A DNA stretch of 64,000 nt, taken from the NCBI RefSeq assembly GCF_029945885.1, contig NZ_JAQSDK010000002.1:62001-126000 (forward strand), read 5' to 3'. The stretch's first letter is position 1, and each line of letters opens with the position of its first letter. The position numbers and the translations under genes are program-made. This stretch comes from Brevundimonas sp. (GTDB lineage Bacteria > Pseudomonadota > Alphaproteobacteria > Caulobacterales > Caulobacteraceae). Under the pieces are notes generated by a model. It saw only the letters and a list, made by a program, of their open reading frames with translations, was not told the origin of the DNA and did no database searches. Positions 15,640 to 24,271 of this stretch are shown one piece after another.

Positions 15640-15663
15640 GTCCGCTTCCGACCCGTTGTGGAC
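15640..15663 (+). repeat. GTCCGC/GTGGAC palindrome 3
   Basis: GTCCGC (15640-15645) starts directly after a TAG stop and pairs with GTGGAC (15658-15663), with TTCCGACCCGTT between. One base in the right arm differs from palindrome 2. Confidence 0.8.
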
Positions 15664-15720
15664 ATTCGCCGTTTGCGTCCGATGATTGCAAAACAGCCAT
15701 TTTTGCTTAGGCTCAAAAGA

Positions 15721-16005
15721 ATGGAGCCAACATCCAATCAGCGCAGTCTCTACCCGATCCCTGTCACGTTTGTGATTGTGACCTTTTACCTTTGTGCTGG
15801 TGTCGCGTTTTGGATTTCCTTCATTGCAGAAAATCGCGATGTTTTATCCTATCGCTACTTAGGTTTTATCGCTCTCGTGGCCGCTTCTTTGCTTAGGTTG
15901 CCATTTGAACTGAAAGCTGCGCGGCAGAGGAGGCGGACGAATAAAGATCGGGCAAGAGCGATGACGATTCTCCAGCGCGTGAGTTCGGACCTCAACGCCC
16001 AATAG
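15721..16005 (+). CDS. Small two-helix membrane protein
   Basis: 94-residue protein from the ATG at 15721 (MEPTSNQRSL). Two hydrophobic stretches (VTFVIVTFYLCAGVAFWISF and YRYLGFIALVAASLL) are followed by a basic helix KAARQRRRTNKDRARAM. An earlier GTG at 15658 lies inside palindrome 3 and is less likely. The coding sequence is visibly AT-richer than the surrounding genome (15770-15900), which suggests transfer. No family recognised. Confidence 0.5.
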   Translation: MEPTSNQRSLYPIPVTFVIVTFYLCAGVAFWISFIAENRDVLSYRYLGFIALVAASLLRLPFELKAARQRRRTNKDRARAMTILQRVSSDLNAQ

Positions 16006-16020
16006 GCGAGCGGTTCGCCT

Positions 16021-16048
16021 ATGTCCGCTTCCCCCCCTCAGCGGACAT
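16021..16048 (+). repeat. ATGTCCGC/GCGGACAT palindrome 4
   Basis: An 8-bp perfect inverted repeat (16021-16028 with 16041-16048) around TTCCCCCCCTCA, 15 bases after a stop codon. A further half-unit, GTCCGCTTTCGGGC, follows at 16056. The remaining 70 bases to the xseA stop hold no gene. Confidence 0.8.
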
Positions 16049-16123
16049 TAGGAGCGTCCGCTTTCGGGCAGCACCGGGACGTGGCTCAGACGTGAAAAGC
16101 GGAGCTGCCCCTGCAGGCGGGGC

Positions 16124-17740
16124 TCAGAACAGGTCACCCTGGCCGGGCGGCGTCGCCTTCGGACGCGCCGGAGGCCGGGGCGCGGGCCGGGCCGGGGCTG
16201 TCGGGGCGGTGCCGTCTTCGGCGTCGACATGGGCACCGGTCGCGCCATCGGCGAACACCAGACGCACGGCCTGACCGGGGGACAGGGCGGCGGCCGAGGT
16301 CAGCCAGTGGCGGTCGCTGTCCTCGACGCGGGCGAAGCCGGGCTTGGGCCGGCCGGGGTCGAGGCTGGCCAGGGCCCGGGTCAGGGCGGACAGGGCGACG
16401 CCCGACTCGTCGAGACGGCGGGGCAGGATGGGGGTGAACCGGGCGATCACCGCCTCGAGCCGGGCAGCGCGCTGGTCCAGACGGCGACGCAGGGGCTCGG
16501 GTGACAGCCGGGCCGTCAGGCGGATCAGGGCCGTTTCGCGGGTCTGGATCGAGCGGGTCAGGGCCGGGGCCAGCTGGGCCCCGACGGCCGAAAGACGGTC
16601 GGTGCGGCGTTCGATGACCCGGTCCAGCAGGCCGCGGCCGAAGCGGCCGGAGACCCCGGCGAAACGGGCGGTCTGGCGGTCGACGCCGCGCTGCAGGCCC
16701 GAGCCCAGACGGCTGGCGGCATGGTCGAGGCGTTGGCGCGGCAGGGCCAGCAGGTCCTCGGGCCGGGCGGGCAGGCCGCGTGACACGGCGCGCAGCCGTA
16801 TGCGACGCTCCTCGATCAGCCGGCCGCCGGCGCCGGTCAGGCGGCGGTCCAGATCGGCAAGGGTGTAGCGCAGGTCGGCCAGCACCGGGGTGGCGATCTC
16901 GGCCGCGCCGGTCGGGGTCGGGGCGCGACGGTCGGAGACGAAGTCGATCAATGTGGTGTCGGTCTCGTGCCCGACGGCCGAGATGATCGGGATGCGGGCC
17001 GCAGCCACGGCGCGGGCCAGGGCCTCGTCGTTGAAGGCCCACAGATCCTCGACCGAACCGCCGCCGCGGGCGACGATGACCACATCGGGGCGGGGGACGG
17101 GGCCGCCCGGCGTGATCGCATCGAAGCCCCGGATGGCATTGGCGACCTGACCGGCGGCGGCGTCGCCCTGGACCACGCAGGGCCAGACGATGACGCGGCA
17201 GGGCCAGCGCTCGGCGATGCGGTGCAGGATGTCGCGGATCACCGCCCCGGTCGGGCTGGTGATGACGCCGATGACGGCGGGGAAGGTCGGGATCGGCTGT
17301 TTGCGGGCGGGGTCGAACAGGCCCTCTTCGCGCAGCCTGCCCTTCAGCCGCTCCAGCTGGGCCAGCAGGGCCCCGGCCCCGGCGGCCTCCATCGTCTCGA
17401 TGACGATCTGGTAGGAGGAGCGGGCGGGGTAGGAGGTGATCTTGCCGGTGACGATAACCTCCAGCCCCGGCTCGGGCTGGATGCCGAGGCCGCGGGCCGA
17501 GCCCTTCCAGACGACGCCGTCGATGGCGGACTTGTCGTCCTTCAGCGTCAGATAGATGTGGCCCGAGGCGTGGCGGTTGACCTTGGAGATCTCGCCGCGC
17601 AGCCGGACATGGCCGAACCGCTCCTCCAGCGTGCGCTTGAGCGCGAAGCTGAGCTCCGAGATCGACAGGGGCGGGTTGTTGTCGCGCGGGGCCGCCGGTT
17701 CGTCCGCCGGACCCTCGAACACATAGGAGTCGTCACTCAT
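16124..17740 (-). CDS. xseA: Exodeoxyribonuclease VII large subunit
   Basis: 538-residue catalytic subunit of exonuclease VII, which degrades single-stranded DNA in both directions together with XseB. The N-terminal OB fold ([26 protein letters not shown] ... [15 protein letters not shown]) is followed by the core with [35 protein letters not shown] and [24 protein letters not shown] long helical, Arg-rich region and a C-terminal Ala/Pro-rich tail follow. xseB is not in the window next to it. Length is at the upper end for the family. Confidence 0.96.
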   Translation of the reverse strand: MSDDSYVFEGPADEPAAPRDNNPPLSISELSFALKRTLEERFGHVRLRGEISKVNRHASGHIYLTLKDDKSAIDGVVWKGSARGLGIQPEPGLEVIVTGKITSYPARSSYQIVIETMEAAGAGALLAQLERLKGRLREEGLFDPARKQPIPTFPAVIGVITSPTGAVIRDILHRIAERWPCRVIVWPCVVQGDAAAGQVANAIRGFDAITPGGPVPRPDVVIVARGGGSVEDLWAFNDEALARAVAAARIPIISAVGHETDTTLIDFVSDRRAPTPTGAAEIATPVLADLRYTLADLDRRLTGAGGRLIEERRIRLRAVSRGLPARPEDLLALPRQRLDHAASRLGSGLQRGVDRQTARFAGVSGRFGRGLLDRVIERRTDRLSAVGAQLAPALTRSIQTRETALIRLTARLSPEPLRRRLDQRAARLEAVIARFTPILPRRLDESGVALSALTRALASLDPGRPKPGFARVEDSDRHWLTSAAALSPGQAVRLVFADGATGAHVDAEDGTAPTAPARPAPRPPARPKATPPGQGDLF

Positions 17741-17974
17741 GGCGGCAGACTAGCGGGGCGAGGGCGCGACGGGAACGGCAGAAGCGACGATCCGGTGCCG
17801 GGATCGGGTCACCCGGACTTGCCACCCGGGCCCGAACATACGAAGAGGCGCGCCGCGCGGCCTGTCCTCCCGATCACGATCCGTCCATTAGCCCCCCCCT
17901 CCGTGTCGTGATATGGCCCCCACCCCAAGGCGGCCGACAGGCCGCACAGACGATGAAGTTCAGGAGATCTGCCT

Positions 17975-19180
17975 ATGAGCAGGGTGTTGGTTATCGGTGC
18001 CGGCGGCGTCGGATCGGTCGCGATTCACAAGATGGCGATGAATGCGGACGTGTTTTCGCACATCACCCTGGCCAGCCGGACCCTGTCCAAATGCGACGCC
18101 ATCGCGGACTCCGTGAAGGCGCGCACCGGCGTGACCATCGAGACGGCGCAGATCGACGCCGATGACGTGGCCGCGACCACGGCCCTGATCCGGGCGGTCA
18201 AGCCGGCGCTGGTGGTCAATCTGGCGCTGCCCTATCAGGACCTGAACGTGATGGACGCCTGCCTGGCGGCCGGGGTCCATTATATGGACACCGCCAACTA
18301 TGAGCCGCGCGACGAGGCGAAATTCGAATACAGCTGGCAGTGGGCCTATCAGGACCGCTTCAAAAAGGCCGGGCTGATGGCCCTGCTGGGCAGCGGCTTC
18401 GATCCCGGCGTGACCTCGGTCTTCGCCACCTGGACCAAGAAACACCTGCTGGACCGGATCGACACCCTGGACATCCTGGACTGCAACGGCGGCGACACCG
18501 GCCTGCCGTTCGCGACCAATTTCAATCCCGAGATCAATATCCGCGAAGTGACCGCCCCGTCGCGCCACTGGGAGAACGGCCAGTGGATCGAGGGGCCGGC
18601 CCTGAGCCACAAACAGGTGTTCGACTTCGATCAGGTCGGGCCGAGGAACATGTACCTCATGTACCATGAGGAGCTGGAATCGCTGGCCAAATTCTATCCG
18701 GAAATCAAACGCATCCGCTTCTGGATGACGTTCGGTGACTCCTATCTGAAACACCTCGAGGTGCTGGAGAACGTCGGCATGACCCGGATCGAGCCGATGA
18801 TGTTCCAGGGGCGGGAGATCATCCCGATCGAATTCCTGAAGGCCCTGCTGCCCGAGCCGGCCTCGCTGGGCCCGATCACCAAGGGCAAGACCAATATCGG
18901 CACCATCGCCACCGGCGTGAAGGACGGCCAGACCAAGACGGTCTATGTCAACAATATCTGCGACCACGAGGCCGCCTATGCCGAGACCGGCAACCAGGCG
19001 GTCAGCTACACCACCGGCGTCCCGGCCATGATCGGGGCGGCGCTGATCCTGACCGGCCAGTGGACAGGCGAGGGGGTGTTCAACATGGAGCAGATGGACC
19101 CCGATCCGTTCATGGACATGCTGAACAAACACGGCCTGCCGTGGCAGGCGCGCGAGCTGGACGCGCCCCTGGCCTTCTGA
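17975..19180 (+). CDS. Carboxynorspermidine (carboxyspermidine) dehydrogenase
   Basis: 401-residue saccharopine-dehydrogenase-family enzyme. The Rossmann motif is VIGAGGVGSVA (residues 6-16). The long conserved blocks GSGFDPGVTSVFATW, LDCNGGDTGLPFATNFNPEINIRE and YTTGVPAMIGAALI match carboxynorspermidine synthases, which condense aspartate semialdehyde with a diamine using NADPH. The next gene, 12 bases on, encodes the matching decarboxylase, which firmly supports this role in the alternative spermidine/norspermidine pathway. Start preceded by AGGAG. Putrescine or diaminopropane as substrate cannot be told apart here. Confidence 0.92.
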   Translation: MSRVLVIGAGGVGSVAIHKMAMNADVFSHITLASRTLSKCDAIADSVKARTGVTIETAQIDADDVAATTALIRAVKPALVVNLALPYQDLNVMDACLAAGVHYMDTANYEPRDEAKFEYSWQWAYQDRFKKAGLMALLGSGFDPGVTSVFATWTKKHLLDRIDTLDILDCNGGDTGLPFATNFNPEINIREVTAPSRHWENGQWIEGPALSHKQVFDFDQVGPRNMYLMYHEELESLAKFYPEIKRIRFWMTFGDSYLKHLEVLENVGMTRIEPMMFQGREIIPIEFLKALLPEPASLGPITKGKTNIGTIATGVKDGQTKTVYVNNICDHEAAYAETGNQAVSYTTGVPAMIGAALILTGQWTGEGVFNMEQMDPDPFMDMLNKHGLPWQARELDAPLAF

Positions 19181-19192
19181 TCGGACCCGACG

Positions 19193-20365
19193 ATGGAAAC
19201 CAAGGCCGCCGGGCCCGGCGCATTCGCCCGTTTTGACCTGAGCCGCGTGCCGTCGCCCTGTTTCGTGGTCGATGCGGCGGCGGTGCGGAGCAACCTCGCC
19301 GTCCTGCAGGATGTGGGGGACCGGTCGGGGGCGAAGGTGCTGCTGGCGCTGAAGGCGTTTTCGATGTGGTCGCTGGGCGATCTGGTCGGGGACTATCTGG
19401 ACGGGACCTGCGCCTCGGGCCTGTGGGAGGCGCGGCTGGCGCGGGAGCATTATCACGGCCATCTGACCACCTATTCGCCGGCCTACAGGCGCGCCGACCT
19501 GCCGGAGATCCTGCGGCTGTCGGATTCGGTGATCTTCAACGCGCCCGACCAGATGGCGCGCTTCGCCGACCTGATCGCGGAGGCGCGGGCGGCGGGTGAG
19601 GTGTTCGACATCGGCCTGCGGCTGAACCCGGAGCACAGCGAGGCCGAGGTGGCCAAATACGACCCCTGCCAGACCGGCTCGCGGCTGGGCTTTCCGGTGT
19701 CGCAGCTGAAGCCGGAGCATCTTGAGGGCGTCGACGGCCTGCATATCCATGCCCTGTGCGAACAGGGGTTCGAGCCGCTTGAGCGGATCTGGGCCTCGCT
19801 GGAGCCGAAGCTGGCCGGGATGACGGGCGGGCTGACCTGGCTGAACCTGGGGGGCGGGCACCACATCACCCGGGCCGACTATCGCCGCGACGACCTGGTC
19901 GCCCTGGTGCGCGGGATCAGCGAACGTCACGGGGTGCAGGTCTACCTGGAACCGGGTGAGGCCATCGCCCTGGACGCCGGCATCCTGGTCGGCGAGATCC
20001 TCGACACCTTCGACAACGGCATGGCGGTGGCGATCAGCGACCTGTCGGCCACCTGCCACATGCCCGATGTGATCGAGGCCCCGTACCGGCCGGCGCTGCT
20101 GGGCGAGGTCGCGGACGGGGTGACGGTGCGGATCGGCGGGCCGTCCTGCCTGGCCGGGGACATCATCGGCGACTATGGCTTTGCCGCCGCGCCCCAGCCG
20201 GGCGACCGCATCGCCTTCCTCGACCAGGCCCACTATTCGATGGTCAAGACCAACACCTTCAACGGCGTGCCCCTGCCGGCCATCGCCCTGTGGGACAGCG
20301 AGACCGACGCCCTGCGGCTGGTGCGTGAATTCGACTACACCGACTTCCGCGACCGGCTGTCCTGA
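19193..20365 (+). CDS. nspC: Carboxynorspermidine decarboxylase
   Basis: 390-residue PLP-dependent decarboxylase of the alanine-racemase-fold group. The PLP lysine is Lys54 in LLALKAFSMW. Other blocks are NPEHSEAEVAKYDPC, GLHIHALCEQ, LNLGGGHHIT and the C-terminal GPSCLAGDIIGDYGF. It removes the carboxyl group made by the preceding enzyme and yields spermidine or norspermidine. The two genes form one operon with a 12-base gap. Family assignment is firm. Confidence 0.95.
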   Translation: METKAAGPGAFARFDLSRVPSPCFVVDAAAVRSNLAVLQDVGDRSGAKVLLALKAFSMWSLGDLVGDYLDGTCASGLWEARLAREHYHGHLTTYSPAYRRADLPEILRLSDSVIFNAPDQMARFADLIAEARAAGEVFDIGLRLNPEHSEAEVAKYDPCQTGSRLGFPVSQLKPEHLEGVDGLHIHALCEQGFEPLERIWASLEPKLAGMTGGLTWLNLGGGHHITRADYRRDDLVALVRGISERHGVQVYLEPGEAIALDAGILVGEILDTFDNGMAVAISDLSATCHMPDVIEAPYRPALLGEVADGVTVRIGGPSCLAGDIIGDYGFAAAPQPGDRIAFLDQAHYSMVKTNTFNGVPLPAIALWDSETDALRLVREFDYTDFRDRLS

Positions 20366-20455
20366 GGGCATCGCCCGCGGCGGATTCCACCGTCAAACCG
20401 GCGTTGAGGCCCGCTGACGCTTGACCCGTCCGCCCGGGGCGGTCATGCCGCCTGA

Positions 20456-21733
20456 ATGATTATCTTGCTTGTCGGATCGGGAGGGCGCGAACACGCCCTG
20501 GCCTGGAAGATTGCCCAGTCACCGCTGGTAAAACGGCTGGTCATCGCGCCCGGCAATCCGGGCATGGTCAAGCTGGGCGAACTGCGCACCGGGGTGAAGG
20601 CCGACGATGCCGAGGGGCTGGCGGCGCTGGCACGCGAGATCAAGGCCGATCTGGTGGTGGTCGGGCCTGAAACGGCCCTGGAGAAGGGTCTGGCCGACCG
20701 GCTGGCGGCGGCGGGCATCCCCTGTTTCGGCCCGACGAAGAAGGCGGCGCAGCTGGAAACCTCCAAGGCCTTTTCCAAGAGCTTCATGGAGAGGCACGAG
20801 ATTCCGACGGCCGGCTATGGCGTCTATGAGCGGCTGCACGAGGCGCGCCAGGCGCTGGACGTGTTCAAACCCCCCTATGTGATCAAGGCCGACGGTCTGG
20901 CCGCCGGCAAGGGGGTGGCGATCAGCCCCGACAAGCGCGACGCCGAGGCCGAGATCGAGCGGATGCTGGGCGGCCGGTTCGGCAGCGCCGGGTCGCGGGT
21001 GGTGATCGAGGAGTTCATGGACGGCGAGGAGGGCTCGCTGTTCGCCCTGTGCGACGGGGAGCGGGCCGTGCTGCTGGGCGGGGCCCAGGACCACAAACGC
21101 GCCTTCGACGGCGACATGGGGCCCAATACCGGCGGCATGGGGGCCTATTCCCCCGCGCCGGTGTTCACGCCCGAGCTGGTCGAGGCGGCCGACCGGCTGG
21201 TGGTGCAGCCGACGCTGAAGGGGATGGTGGCCGAGGGCGCGCCCTATCGCGGCGTTCTGTACGTCGGGCTGATGGCCACGGCCGACGGGCCGAAGGTGGT
21301 CGAATACAACGCCCGCTTCGGGGATCCGGAATGCCAGGTGCTGATGATGCGGCTGGACGGGGACATCGTGCCCTATCTGCTGGCCTGCGCCCAGGGCGAT
21401 GTCTCGGGCCTGCCGGGGCTGGGCTTTAAAGACCAGACGGTGATCTGCGTGGTTATGGCGGCCAAGGGCTATCCCGACAGCCCGCTGGAAGGCTCGATCA
21501 TCCGCGGGGCCGAGCAGGATTTCGGTCCACACGTCCAGGTCTTCCACGCCGGCACCCGCCGGCGCGACGATGGCCAGCTGGTCGCGGCCGGGGGGCGGGT
21601 GCTGAACATCTGCGCCGCCGGAGACGACATCGTCCAGGCGCGCGAGCGGGCCTATGCCGCCGTGCGCAGGATCGACTGGCCCGGCGGCTTCTGCCGCAGC
21701 GACATCGGCTGGCGCGCGGTTGAGCGGGGGTAG
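20456..21733 (+). CDS. purD: Phosphoribosylamine-glycine ligase (GARS)
   Basis: 425-residue ATP-grasp enzyme for step two of purine synthesis. The N-terminal IILLVGSGGREHALAWK, the ATP-grasp signatures YVIKADGLAAGKGV and FMDGEEGSLFALCDG, and the conserved HKRAFDGDMGPNTGGMGAYSP and EYNARFGDPECQ are present. Length is normal. It stands alone; the flanking polyamine genes end 90 bases upstream and I see no other pur gene. A 160-base gap without features follows. Confidence 0.97.
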   Translation: MIILLVGSGGREHALAWKIAQSPLVKRLVIAPGNPGMVKLGELRTGVKADDAEGLAALAREIKADLVVVGPETALEKGLADRLAAAGIPCFGPTKKAAQLETSKAFSKSFMERHEIPTAGYGVYERLHEARQALDVFKPPYVIKADGLAAGKGVAISPDKRDAEAEIERMLGGRFGSAGSRVVIEEFMDGEEGSLFALCDGERAVLLGGAQDHKRAFDGDMGPNTGGMGAYSPAPVFTPELVEAADRLVVQPTLKGMVAEGAPYRGVLYVGLMATADGPKVVEYNARFGDPECQVLMMRLDGDIVPYLLACAQGDVSGLPGLGFKDQTVICVVMAAKGYPDSPLEGSIIRGAEQDFGPHVQVFHAGTRRRDDGQLVAAGGRVLNICAAGDDIVQARERAYAAVRRIDWPGGFCRSDIGWRAVERG

Positions 21734-21892
21734 CGGATTACCCTTGGGGTGAGGTCGGGGTGTTCGGCCTCTTCAAAGGTTGAGTCTGCGTGATCCGGGT
21801 CGCGTGCCGCGGTAAGATCCTGTCGGTCCGTCACGTGGCCCGGCACCGGGACCTGTGACGGCCGGTGAGCCGAACGGCCTGACGCGCCGCGC

Positions 21893-22594
21893 TCAGGCCG
21901 GGGTGAAGACGAAATTGTTGCAGTAGGTCGGGGCGGTCCAGAAGCGGTCGCCGACCGGCGACTGATGCACGGCCGGCTCGAACAGGGCGACGGGCACGGC
22001 GCGGCCGCGATCGAGGAAATGCCCGGCATAGCCCAGGTCGGCGAGGTAGTTCAGGCAGTCGGCGACCGTGCCCTGTTGCAGATGGCGCTGTTCGCATTCG
22101 ATCAGCAGGACGGGGCGGTGCCGGCGCAGGATACGCTCGGCCCCCTTGAGGACGTCCAGCTCGCCACCCTCGACGTCGATCTTGAGCAGGGCGATCCGCT
22201 GGTCGGGCGGGAAATAGTCGTCCAGGGCGACGACGGAAATGGAGATGGCGCGGTCGTCCGCATGCTGGATCAGGCTGGCCTCGGGCGAGTTTTCCGACGG
22301 CACATACAGGTCGCGGGTGCCGGAGCTGTCGGACACGCCGGCCCGTTCGACGGTGACATTGGCCATACCGACCCGGCGGCAGGCGTCCGACAGATAGTCG
22401 GCCAGGCCCGGCTGGGGCTCGAAGGCCACGACCCGTCCGGCCCAGCGCGACATCCAGTAGAGGTAGCTGCCCTTGTTGGCACCGATGTCGCAGGCGACGT
22501 CGTCCGGGCCGAGGTTCCGGCGGATCGCCGCCAGTTCCGGTGCCTGGTCCCGAACGCGCGCGCGCCAGGCCCGCCACAGAAATCTCGCCTTCAT
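21893..22594 (-). CDS. FkbM-family methyltransferase
   Basis: 233-residue SAM-dependent methyltransferase. Motif I is ACDIGANKGSYLYWM, motif II VVAFEPQPGL, and the FkbM-specific LLKIDVEGGELDVLKGA and VLLIECEQRH follow. Such enzymes O-methylate sugars or polyketides, often on the cell surface. I start at 22594 (MKARFLWRAW); an earlier ATG at 22639 would add a Gly-rich leader. It stands alone, divergent from the TrhA gene. Acceptor substrate unknown. Confidence 0.85.
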   Translation of the reverse strand: MKARFLWRAWRARVRDQAPELAAIRRNLGPDDVACDIGANKGSYLYWMSRWAGRVVAFEPQPGLADYLSDACRRVGMANVTVERAGVSDSSGTRDLYVPSENSPEASLIQHADDRAISISVVALDDYFPPDQRIALLKIDVEGGELDVLKGAERILRRHRPVLLIECEQRHLQQGTVADCLNYLADLGYAGHFLDRGRAVPVALFEPAVHQSPVGDRFWTAPTYCNNFVFTPA

Positions 22595-22788
22595 GCCCGC
22601 GTCCCCACCAATTGGCCCGGTCCCGCCGGGGCGGGTCATGTCTGCTGCTATAGCGACAAATCGCGGAGCGAAAACCGGAATCTGGCCGCTGACGTCCGCC
22701 GTTCGGTCCGTGGAGACGGGCCGGGCCGATGTGCCGGTGTCGCCGGGCCCGCAGCCGTGGCATGTATCGGGAGCCCCCAACGGCCGCG

Positions 22789-23460
22789 ATGGAGCCCCCC
22801 GTGCCTGACGTCCTGACGCCCGAACCGCCCAGCCACTATCGCGACGGCAGGGAGCGGCTGGCCGATCTGATCGTGCATCTGACCGGCCTGGCCCTGGCCC
22901 TGGTCGGGGGCGGGATGCTGCTGGGTCTGGCGATCGGCTTTGGCCATGTCGGGCGGCTGACGGCGGCGGCCATCTATGCGGTCGGGCTGTTGACCATGCT
23001 GGGGCTGTCGACGGCCTATAATTTCGCCGCCGCCCGGTTCCAGCCGCTGCTGCGCCGGTTCGACCATGCCGGCATCTTCATCATGATCGCGGGCTCCTAT
23101 ACGCCGTTCACGACCCAGCACCTGACCGGGGCCTGGGCCTGGGGGATGACGGCGGCGGTCTGGACCACGGCGCTCGTCGGGGCCGCGGCCAAGCTGCTGC
23201 TGCCGGGGCTGGGCAAGGGGTTCTGGATCGCCATCTATATGGCGCTGGGCTGGCTGATGGTGATCGCCATCCAGCCCTTCACGCAGAGCCTGGGGCTGGC
23301 CCCGCTGATCCTGCTGGCGGTCGGGGGGCTGATGTATTCGGTGGGGGTGATCTTCTACGCCAACAAACAGATGCGCTACCGGCGCGCGATCTGGCACGGC
23401 CATGTGGTGGCGGCGGCGGCCGTCCACTGGGTGGCGGTGTTGCTGGCCGTGATCAAATAG
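22789..23460 (+). CDS. Hemolysin III/TrhA-family membrane protein
   Basis: About 223 residues with seven predicted membrane helices, PAQR superfamily. The signature DHAGIFIMIAGSYTPF and the C-terminal IWHGHVVAAAAVHW carry the conserved His/Asp residues of the presumed zinc site. Bacterial TrhA proteins affect membrane lipid homeostasis, and the name hemolysin is historical. The start is uncertain between 22762 and 22789; upstream frame sequence is Arg-rich and unlikely. Its stop is 12 bases from the convergent transpeptidase-like gene. Confidence 0.85.
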   Translation: MEPPVPDVLTPEPPSHYRDGRERLADLIVHLTGLALALVGGGMLLGLAIGFGHVGRLTAAAIYAVGLLTMLGLSTAYNFAAARFQPLLRRFDHAGIFIMIAGSYTPFTTQHLTGAWAWGMTAAVWTTALVGAAAKLLLPGLGKGFWIAIYMALGWLMVIAIQPFTQSLGLAPLILLAVGGLMYSVGVIFYANKQMRYRRAIWHGHVVAAAAVHWVAVLLAVIK

Positions 23461-23472
23461 GCCTGAGCCGGC

Positions 23473-24156
23473 TCAGGCCCCGGCGAACAGCAGCCGGCCT
23501 TCGCCCATCCGCTGGCGCAGGGCGGGCAGGTCGAGATGGGAGACCGAGAAACAGCCGTAGCTGCGACCCAGCTTGCCTTCGCGGGCCAGGAATTCGGGGT
23601 CGGCATAGTCGGCCCCGTGCACGATGATGGCCCGTTCGCGGGCCTTGTCGTTGGAATATTCCAGACCGTCGAGCAGGACGTTGGGGCCCTGCTGCGCGCC
23701 ATAGTTGGCCCCGGCGGTGGCATAGGCCCCGACCGAGGACATGTAGCTCTCGGGCGTGTTGGAGAAGTTGCGGGCATAGCCGGAATGGGCCGGATCGGAT
23801 CCCTTGCCGTGGCAGGTGCGGAAGGCGGTGACGCCGCCGCCGACCAGATCGACCTCGAACAGCCGTTCCTCGCCCGAGAAACGCTTGAAATCGACCAGAT
23901 ACATGCGGTCGCGCAGCGGCACCCGGCGGTGGTGGATGTCGAGGGCGGCCATGGCGCGGGCCATCAGGGCCGCGGGGACCAGACCATTGGGGTCGAGCGG
24001 CGGGGCGATGACCTGGGCGGTGGAGATCGGGGCGGCGGCCCCCGGAGCGGCCAGGGGGGCGGCCACGGACGCGAGCGGCGTCCCGGTCGACGCGGTGGCG
24101 CAACCCGTAAGCAGGGCCGAACCGCCAAGAATGATGCCTCGTCTCGATAGCCGCAT
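23473..24156 (-). CDS. L,D-transpeptidase-like lipoprotein (YkuD_2 type)
   Basis: 227-residue lipoprotein: signal with lipobox LLTGC (Cys near residue 19), an Ala/Pro linker, then the murein L,D-transpeptidase catalytic domain of the PF13645 kind. The catalytic region is IIVHGADYADPEF ... GRSYGCFSV, with the His and Cys202 in place. It may crosslink peptidoglycan or attach proteins to it. The ATG at 24156 starts an Arg-containing signal (MRLSRRGIILGG). Single gene, convergent with trhA. Confidence 0.87.
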   Translation of the reverse strand: MRLSRRGIILGGSALLTGCATASTGTPLASVAAPLAAPGAAAPISTAQVIAPPLDPNGLVPAALMARAMAALDIHHRRVPLRDRMYLVDFKRFSGEERLFEVDLVGGGVTAFRTCHGKGSDPAHSGYARNFSNTPESYMSSVGAYATAGANYGAQQGPNVLLDGLEYSNDKARERAIIVHGADYADPEFLAREGKLGRSYGCFSVSHLDLPALRQRMGEGRLLFAGA

Positions 24157-24271
24157 GCGACGCCCTCAACAATGATGACCGGTTGTTTCACGAACCGATG
24201 CCCCGGTTCAACCTGAGCCTTGGCGGAAACCGCAAGGCGAGTATGGTGCCAACCTGTTCAGGGAGGGTTTC

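Noticed and set aside
14910..15737. 275-residue minus-strand frame with MSAMGRERT-like segments
   Set aside because: These segments are the reverse translation of the GTCCGC palindromes; similar spurious starts are common where this repeat occurs.
14942..16048. Classical integron attC array
   Set aside because: No attC core sites (GTTRRRY) and no integrase nearby; only the layout is similar.
17960..20371. 803-residue minus-strand open frame
   Set aside because: Antisense to the carboxynorspermidine dehydrogenase and decarboxylase genes; composition is His/Gly/Gln-rich without motifs.
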